NCBI GenBank assembly: GCA_023415895.1
Contig: JAEZJA010000244.1
Coordinates: 1 to 11,414, forward strand
DNA: 11,414 nucleotides
Reading direction: 5' to 3'
DNA from: Bacillota bacterium
GTDB taxonomy: Bacteria; Bacillota; Clostridia; Oscillospirales; Acutalibacteraceae
In this document: in pieces, positions 7,334-11,414 of the stretch
Numbering within the stretch: position 1 is the first letter of the stretch
Layout: every line of letters begins with the position of its first letter
Made by a program: the position numbers and the translations under genes
Notes under the pieces: generated by a model
Told to the model about the DNA's origin: nothing
Seen by the model: only the letters and a program-made list of their open reading frames with translations
Database searches by the model: none

Positions 7334-9088
7334 ATGGAGGAAACCAGCTGCATCAAGAACGTTGTTCGTGTTGAGCATTTTGATACCCTATTTTCCGGCT
7401 TGGTGTGCGATGCTGTGGTATTTTCTGCGGATGAACAGGGGAAATTCTCCTTTCTCAGTGAGGGATTCCTGCGCAAGCTGGGATACTCCCGGGAGCGGGT
7501 GGCAGAGGAAAAGCACGACCGCTTTTCCGAGCTGATGGATCAGGGGGCTTATGCTGACCTGTTGGACGCGCTGTGCGCAGCCTCCTCTGAAATCGTGCGG
7601 CAGGAATGCCTCTTTCGGACGTGCAGCGGGGAGGTTGTCTGGTACTTATTACAGGCAAGGCTGATTGGTGATGAGCCAGATCGGTGTTGCTGCTGCCTGA
7701 TGACCGATATTACCGAATACAAAAAGGCGGAAGAACAGCTGCATATCTGCGAAGTACGTTACCGGATAGCGCTGGAGCAGCTGGAATCGATGGTGATCGA
7801 AATCGATCTGCAATGCGACAGGCTGGTTCTGACCAACAAGGCCGCTTTTCCCTGTGGACTTTCCTCCGTGATCGAGCAGACATCCACAACACTGTTTACT
7901 TCGGGCCTGATCCATCCGGATTCGATTGCCGAATGCAAGCAGACATATCAGGAGATATGCGACGGGAACACATCGGCCAGCTGTACGGCACTGATCCGCC
8001 TTTTCGAAGAGGAATACCGATGGTGCAGTATCAAGCTGACGAACATATACGATGAACAGCACCAGCCCATCCGTGCGGTGGGGGTCGTCGAAGATATTCA
8101 TGAGCAGCGCGCATCGCAGGAGCGGTTCGTCAAAGAGCACCAATATCGCGATGCGATCTTGCATAACGCGATGTTCATTTATAAGATCAATCTGACAAAG
8201 AATCGTTTTAGTAAAGGCAATGAGGGTTGGTATGCCCTGTTCGGTATTCAGCCGACACATGTGTATTCGGACATGCTGCACAGCTTTGCTGACCAGGGGG
8301 TACACCCGGAGGATAAAACTAAGTTTTTGCGCACCTTTGATTGCCAAAAGCTGTTGACGGCATTTGCCGGCGGTGTGACCGAGGCTTCCTTGGAATATCG
8401 CCAGACGCGCAGGGACGGCAGCCTGCTCTGGGTGGTCTGCACGATGCATTTGGTGGAGGATGTTTACACACGAGACATTAAATGTATCGCGTATGTCAAG
8501 GACATTTCAAGCCAGAAGACCAAGGAACTCGACATGCTGTTCCGGGCGGAACGGGACTCGCTCAGCAAATTGTATAATAAAGGAACAACCAAACAGCATA
8601 TCACCGAATTTCTCGAGAGTCAGGAAGGGCAAGGTCATCAGCACGCGCTGCTTTTGCTGGATGTGGATAATTTTAAACGGGTCAATGACAGCTTCGGGCA
8701 TATGCATGGGGATACGTTGTTGTCCAGAGTGGCGGACTGTATGCAGGATATCTCCCGTTCCACTGATGTGTTGGGACGCGTTGGCGGAGATGAATTTGTC
8801 TTCTTTCAAAAAAACATTTCCCGCCCCGAAGCGGCCATGCGAAAAGCAAAGGAGCTTAATACGGCGGTACATACCATTCGCTTTGAGGATAACCCCGGTT
8901 TGGTGATGACCGTCAGCGTCGGTGTCGCGCTGTATCCTGATGACGGCAAAACGTTTGATGAACTGTATGCGCACGCGGATGAAGCCTTGTATCAGGCAAA
9001 GGGCGGCGGAAAAAACACCTGTGTCGCGTATCATTCCGATAAAGCTCTCCCACGCAAGGATGCCGACAGCTTATCGAGTCTTTCATGA
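7334..9088 (+). CDS. Cytosolic triple-PAS GGDEF diguanylate cyclase
   Basis: 584 residues; GGAGGG (7318-7323) precedes the ATG by 10 nt. Three PAS-like sensor modules are recognisable from their end motifs: about 20-130 (ending LMTDITEYKKAEEQL), about 140-260 (ending VGVVEDIHEQRASQERF) and about 270-395 (ending AYVKDISSQKTKELD). A short helix then leads into the GGDEF domain (about 405-566): DVDNFKRVNDSFGH metal/GTP-binding region, GGDEF at 484-488, and an inhibitory-site RxxD (RSTD, 475-478) exactly five residues upstream. It should therefore condense two GTP into c-di-GMP with product inhibition. No EAL or HD-GYP domain, signal peptide or transmembrane segment is seen, so it senses something intracellular. 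PAS1 contains four consecutive cysteines (Cys118-121) and other cysteines, which is unusual; the ligand is unknown. The C-terminal 18 residues after the cyclase are a hydrophilic tail. Confidence 0.93.
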   Translation: MEETSCIKNVVRVEHFDTLFSGLVCDAVVFSADEQGKFSFLSEGFLRKLGYSRERVAEEKHDRFSELMDQGAYADLLDALCAASSEIVRQECLFRTCSGEVVWYLLQARLIGDEPDRCCCCLMTDITEYKKAEEQLHICEVRYRIALEQLESMVIEIDLQCDRLVLTNKAAFPCGLSSVIEQTSTTLFTSGLIHPDSIAECKQTYQEICDGNTSASCTALIRLFEEEYRWCSIKLTNIYDEQHQPIRAVGVVEDIHEQRASQERFVKEHQYRDAILHNAMFIYKINLTKNRFSKGNEGWYALFGIQPTHVYSDMLHSFADQGVHPEDKTKFLRTFDCQKLLTAFAGGVTEASLEYRQTRRDGSLLWVVCTMHLVEDVYTRDIKCIAYVKDISSQKTKELDMLFRAERDSLSKLYNKGTTKQHITEFLESQEGQGHQHALLLLDVDNFKRVNDSFGHMHGDTLLSRVADCMQDISRSTDVLGRVGGDEFVFFQKNISRPEAAMRKAKELNTAVHTIRFEDNPGLVMTVSVGVALYPDDGKTFDELYAHADEALYQAKGGGKNTCVAYHSDKALPRKDADSLSSLS

Positions 9089-9154
9089 CCTTTCATAAAG
9101 ACAGCACGCCGAAACGGAGTGACATCCAGTTCGGCGTGCTGTCTTTATGAAAGG
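9089..9154. terminator. 25-bp perfect inverted repeat, probable bidirectional terminator
   Basis: Left arm 9089-9113 and right arm 9130-9154 are exact reverse complements over 25 bp, with a 16-nt loop (9114-9129) that can add a small GGA/TCC stem. The core ACAGCACGCCGAA is GC-rich and the outer part (CTTTAT, ATAAAG) gives T-containing tails on both strands, though no long T run. It begins one base after the cyclase stop and lies 16 bp from the end of the convergent minus-strand gene, the expected place for a shared terminator. Confidence 0.75.
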
Positions 9155-9170
9155 GAGTTTATGAAGAGCC

Positions 9171-9539
9171 TTATCGGATGGGTTTTCCGACCTTCATCTC
9201 GACCCGCCATGCAGGCGGCGGGCCATCATCGGTCCAGTATTCTTCAAGTGAAAGGATCCGGTCTTCTTTAAGTGCAAAAAACGATGTAACGTGAAACGAG
9301 GCTGCGTGATCTGCCGAGAATACATGGGCGACTGTGATAAGCCTGTTTCCTGATGCAATTGTTTTTTCCACGCGGCCATCCCAATCACCAGGGTATAGAC
9401 AATTGACTTTGATAAATTCCTTTACCGTAAAGCGCTCGTTCGTGCATGGCCAGTCAATATGCGCATCATTCCAGAAATATTCCGGTAAACGGCATTCCCG
9501 CTGTCGGAGCACATCGTCCCAGTATTGCTCGATGTTCAT
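9171..9539 (-). CDS. SnoaL/NTF2-like family protein
   Basis: 122 residues with the alpha+beta-barrel pattern of small NTF2-like/SnoaL-like proteins: an N-terminal helix (MNIEQYWDDVLRQ), an aromatic-acidic segment (EYFWNDAHIDWP), a helix (FTVKEFIKVN), then strands ending in HVTSFFALKEDRILSLEEYW, which is typical of this fold. These proteins bind small hydrophobic molecules or act as isomerases or hydrolases, but no specific active site can be assigned. GAGG lies 7 nt upstream of the ATG on the minus strand. It starts 26 nt after the ACT-domain gene on the same strand, so the two are probably co-transcribed and end at the inverted repeat 9089-9154. Its sequence looks somewhat more AT-rich in the middle than its neighbours, possibly a recent acquisition. 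Confidence 0.75.
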   Translation of the reverse strand: MNIEQYWDDVLRQRECRLPEYFWNDAHIDWPCTNERFTVKEFIKVNCLYPGDWDGRVEKTIASGNRLITVAHVFSADHAASFHVTSFFALKEDRILSLEEYWTDDGPPPAWRVEMKVGKPIR

Positions 9540-9565
9540 AAGCTCACCTCAAAGCCGACAGCCAA

Positions 9566-9997
9566 TTACAGTGAATAAATCACCTCGTCGGTCAGGATCT
9601 CAATGTTGTTCTCCTCTAAGGTGGCAAGAGCGGATTCGTTGTTCTCGGCACGCAGAATCACGCACGCACGTCCCTCGCTGCGCGAAATGAAGGCATACAT
9701 ATACTCGATACCTATACCGGCTTGGGACAGGCACTTCATCGCAGAGGCAAAACCGCCCGGAGTGTCGGGAATTCCGATGGCAATGACCTTGGTGAGCGAG
9801 ACGGTCAGACCCGCTTTTTTGAGAGCTTGCTCGGCTTCATCCGGCTTGTCAACAATCAAACGCAGAATACCGAAGTTGGTGGTATCGGCAATGGACAGAG
9901 CGCGGATATCGATGCCGGCGTCAGCGATAATCGCGGTAATCTCCGCCAGACGACCCGATTTATTTTCCAGGAAGACCGAAAGCTGTTTGATGAGCAT
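9566..9997 (-). CDS. Tandem ACT-domain regulatory protein
   Basis: 143 residues made almost entirely of two ACT domains: residues 1-68 (MLIKQLSVFLENKSGRL, then ITAIIADAGIDIRALSIAD) and about 70-143 (TKVIAIGIPDTPGGFASAMK, then LSQAGIGIEYMYAFI). ACT domains bind amino acids or related small molecules at their dimer interface; the NKSGRL and DTPGGF turns after the first strand are the ligand-loop positions. Stand-alone double-ACT proteins of this size are common in Clostridia, often near phenylacetate-CoA ligase or 2-oxoacid ferredoxin oxidoreductase genes, neither of which is present here. There is no enzymatic domain, so a sensing role is inferred and the ligand is unknown. GGAGGG lies 6 nt upstream of the ATG, and the promoter is at 10046-10074. 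First gene of a probable two-gene unit. Confidence 0.9.
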   Translation of the reverse strand: MLIKQLSVFLENKSGRLAEITAIIADAGIDIRALSIADTTNFGILRLIVDKPDEAEQALKKAGLTVSLTKVIAIGIPDTPGGFASAMKCLSQAGIGIEYMYAFISRSEGRACVILRAENNESALATLEENNIEILTDEVIYSL

Positions 9998-10045
9998 AAA
10001 ATCCCTCCGTAAAATGTATTCATTGGTATGGATTTTTCTGCCTCT

Positions 10046-10074
10046 ATTGTACCACGGGCAGGAGCGGGGAGCAA
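10046..10074 (-). promoter_or_regulatory. Minus-strand promoter of the ACT-domain gene
   Basis: Read on the minus strand: TTGCTC (10074-10069), 17 nt, TACAAT (10051-10046), with TG one base before the -10 (TGGTACAAT), an extended -10. Transcription would start near 10039, about 42 nt before the ATG. Confidence 0.7.
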
Positions 10075-10295
10075 GGGGCAGTTATGGTAAACGGCAAGTA
10101 TCCATTCTTTTTCTCGGTATAGATGGTTTGTGCCGCAGGATGGACAGACTAGAAACAAGGGGTGACAGGTTGGTCATGAAACATCATTTAAGAACAAAAA
10201 GAAGGGCTGAATCGGCAATAATTAGCGATATTCGACGAAATATGCCGCCCAAGTGCGACGAGCGACGATTTCTAGCGTTTATCGGCGATTCTCTC
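10075..10295. other. Intergenic stretch between divergent promoters
   Basis: About 220 bp with no gene I can support. It holds two CGGCA...TGCCG inverted pairs (about 10092-10135 and 10213-10247). The second encloses ATATT/AATAT (10228-10232/10239-10243). Several GCGA tetramers follow. A basic 48-codon ORF (ATG 10176 to stop 10322) has a weak ribosome binding site and runs into the corA promoter, so I do not call it. Confidence 0.4.
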
Positions 10296-10323
10296 TTGCA
10301 TTCCGCCTTGACTGTGCTATAAT
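10296..10323 (+). promoter_or_regulatory. corA promoter (extended -10)
   Basis: TTGCAT (10296-10301), 16 nt, and a perfect TATAAT (10318-10323) preceded by TGC, i.e. TGnTATAAT. Transcription would start near 10330, giving corA a leader of about 143 nt. This is the strongest promoter match in the window. Confidence 0.78.
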
Positions 10324-10373
10324 GTGTTCAGATTCAATTTCTTGTTGACGCTGATTTGTTGGAGGTGGAAACG

Positions 10374-10445
10374 GTGAGCCCTGACCCTGATCGATTATGT
10401 CCTGACTACAAATTACATACCGGGGCAAGCCGTCTTTGCGGATAG
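10374..10445 (+). CDS. Putative 23-codon leader peptide upstream of corA (Pro-Asp rich)
   Basis: GTG 10374 follows GGAGGTG (10361-10367), a seven-base perfect match to the anti-Shine-Dalgarno at ideal spacing (6 nt), yet the frame closes at TAG 10443-10445 after 23 codons. The peptide begins MSPDPDRLCPDYKL and contains three Pro-Asp dipeptides (residues 3-4, 5-6, 10-11), encoded by repeated CCTGA. The start resembles enterobacterial MgtL (MEPDPTPLP), the Mg2+-sensing leader peptide of mgtA, in which Pro and acidic N-terminal residues destabilise ribosomes at low Mg2+. A leader ORF, corL, is also known before Salmonella corA. The stop codon touches the base of the hairpin that masks the corA ribosome binding site. 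A role in controlling corA is inferred; translation itself is only suggested by the strong ribosome binding site. Confidence 0.55.
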   Translation: MSPDPDRLCPDYKLHTGASRLCG

Positions 10446-10468
10446 CATGCCCTGGGAAAGGGGTATGC
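10421..10468 (+). promoter_or_regulatory. Mutually exclusive RNA helices controlling the corA ribosome binding site
   Basis: Sequestering hairpin: GCATGCCCT (10445-10453) pairs with GGGGTATGC (10460-10468), including two G-T wobbles, loop GGGAAA. This hides the GGGG part of the corA Shine-Dalgarno (AAAGGGG, 10457-10463). Competing helix: CGGGGCA (10421-10427), inside the leader ORF, pairs with TGCCCTG (10448-10454), one wobble. It uses the left arm of the first hairpin and so frees the Shine-Dalgarno. No T run follows, so control would be translational. Pairings were read by eye, with no energy calculation. Confidence 0.5.
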
Positions 10469-10472
10469 GCAA

Positions 10473-11399
10473 ATGCTTCGTTATTACAAAACGGTGAATG
10501 GCCGTATTCGTGAAATCGAGGAGCTAGAGGATGCCTGCTGGATTGATGTTGTCGATCCGGATGAGAAGGAAATCAACCAGTTGATCTCCCGCTTTTCTCT
10601 GCAGCCCGATTTTCTTCGCGCGGCGTTGGATGAAGAGGAATCCTCCCGCGTGGAATGCGAGGATGGCACGACGCTGATCATTATTGACACGCCGGTAGCC
10701 GAAAAAAACGACTCGGGTGTGATTTATTCCACAATGCCCATCGGCATTCTGGTGACGCAAACCAACGTCATCACGGTTTCGCTTCATGAAAACGGCATCA
10801 TTACGGATTTTGCCGAGGGAATCGTGAAAAATGTTCAGACCTCCCTGAAAACGCAATTTGTTCTCTACATTGTGCTGCGCGCGGCGACGCGCTTTCTGCA
10901 ATACCTCAAGCAGATTGACAAGGTATCCAACCAGTTGGAAAGACTGCTGCGTAAATCCATGAAGAACAAGGAACTGACCCAGCTGCTCGATCTGCAAAAA
11001 TCTCTTGTCTACTTCTCCACCTCACTCAAGGCGGATGAAACCACGCTGGAGAAGATTATGCGCGGCCGCTACATCAAGCTGTATGAAGAGGATCAGGATC
11101 TTCTGGAGGATGTTCTGATCGAAATCAAACAGGCGATTGAAATGTCCAGCATTTATCTGAACATTTTGTCGGGCACAATGGATGCTTTTGCTTCGGTTAT
11201 CAGCAACAATCTGAACATCGTGATGAAAGTGTTGGCCTCTATCACGATCGTGATTTCCATTCCGACGATCATTACCAGCTTTTACGGAATGAACGTCGCC
11301 AATCTGCCCTTCGATCAGTATTTCTGGTTCCCCATTGTCTTGTCCGTCGTCAGCATGGGCGCGGTTGCTTTTTTCCTGCACAAAAAAGATATGCTTTGA
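10473..11399 (+). CDS. corA: CorA-family magnesium/divalent cation transporter
   Basis: 308 residues. CorA proteins are pentameric inner-membrane channels that admit Mg2+ (also Co2+ or Ni2+ in some members). The N-terminal soluble domain (about 1-235) includes the acidic segment LDEEESSRVE and a long helical stalk (about 140-245). Two C-terminal transmembrane helices lie at about 252-271 and 284-303, and the selectivity signature YGMN is at 271-274 at the end of the first. The C-terminus is basic and short (HKKDML), as usual. The length is normal and the gene intact. The start is ATG 10473 with AAAGGGG about 10 nt upstream; no in-frame alternative is better. Its long leader holds a strong upstream ORF and alternative RNA helices, suggesting translational control. 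Confidence 0.95.
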   Translation: MLRYYKTVNGRIREIEELEDACWIDVVDPDEKEINQLISRFSLQPDFLRAALDEEESSRVECEDGTTLIIIDTPVAEKNDSGVIYSTMPIGILVTQTNVITVSLHENGIITDFAEGIVKNVQTSLKTQFVLYIVLRAATRFLQYLKQIDKVSNQLERLLRKSMKNKELTQLLDLQKSLVYFSTSLKADETTLEKIMRGRYIKLYEEDQDLLEDVLIEIKQAIEMSSIYLNILSGTMDAFASVISNNLNIVMKVLASITIVISIPTIITSFYGMNVANLPFDQYFWFPIVLSVVSMGAVAFFLHKKDML

Positions 11400-11414
11400 G
11401 AATATGAGCACGCA

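Noticed and set aside
10176..10322. Basic 48-codon ORF (MKHHLRTKRRAES...) upstream of corA
   Set aside because: The ribosome binding site is weak (GGTGA 10 nt away), no promoter is seen before it, and its end overlaps the corA -10. It is more likely a chance frame.
10330..10472. M-box (ykoK) Mg2+ riboswitch in the corA leader
   Set aside because: The conserved M-box opening (GTTAGGTGAGGCTCC-like) and its multi-helix pattern are absent, and the leader is instead built around an ORF.
11404..11414. ATG near the window end as the start of a next gene
   Set aside because: Only 11 bases are available and no ribosome binding site is visible.

Overview
The window looks like chromosomal DNA from an anaerobic, Gram-positive member of the Clostridia, most likely an Oscillospirales/Ruminococcaceae-type bacterium. 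This is inferred from a secreted protein ending in a type I dockerin, sigma-A-like promoters (several with an extended -10), strong AGGAGG-type ribosome binding sites and moderately GC-rich coding DNA with AT-rich promoter gaps. No phage, insertion sequence, CRISPR, tRNA or rRNA is visible.

Layout. (1) 1-2051: AT-rich leader, a secreted BspA-type leucine-rich-repeat/Big_3/dockerin protein (198-1988) and its terminator. (2) 2174-2575: a small two-helix membrane protein with a zinc ribbon. (3) 2591-3953: an M16 zinc peptidase with an extended -10 promoter and an intrinsic terminator folded over its stop codon. (4) 3967-7189: the proline operon proB-proA, then a tightly coupled bitopic membrane protein of unknown function whose Shine-Dalgarno overlaps the proA stop. 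(5) 7239-9088: a cytosolic triple-PAS diguanylate cyclase with its own probable promoter. (6) 9089-9154: a 25-bp perfect inverted repeat between convergent transcription units, probably a bidirectional terminator. (7) 9171-9997, minus strand: a two-gene unit, a tandem ACT-domain protein followed by a SnoaL/NTF2-like protein, read from a promoter at 10046-10074. (8) 10296-11399: corA, a CorA-family divalent-cation channel, with a leader of about 143 nt.

The most interesting element is the corA leader. It carries a very strong Shine-Dalgarno followed by an unannotated 23-codon ORF (10374-10445) beginning M-S-P-D-P-D. That start resembles enterobacterial MgtL (MEPDP...), where Pro/acidic N-terminal codons sense low Mg2+ by destabilising the ribosome. 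The leader ORF stops at the base of a hairpin that sequesters the corA Shine-Dalgarno. A second helix, mutually exclusive with the first, uses bases inside the leader ORF. Together these suggest a translation-coupled Mg2+-responsive switch without an M-box aptamer. The sequence and the base pairings are read directly; the regulatory role is inference.

Functionally the window is mostly housekeeping (proline synthesis, Mg2+ transport, proteolysis) plus signalling (c-di-GMP, ACT ligand sensing) and one surface or cellulosome-type protein.
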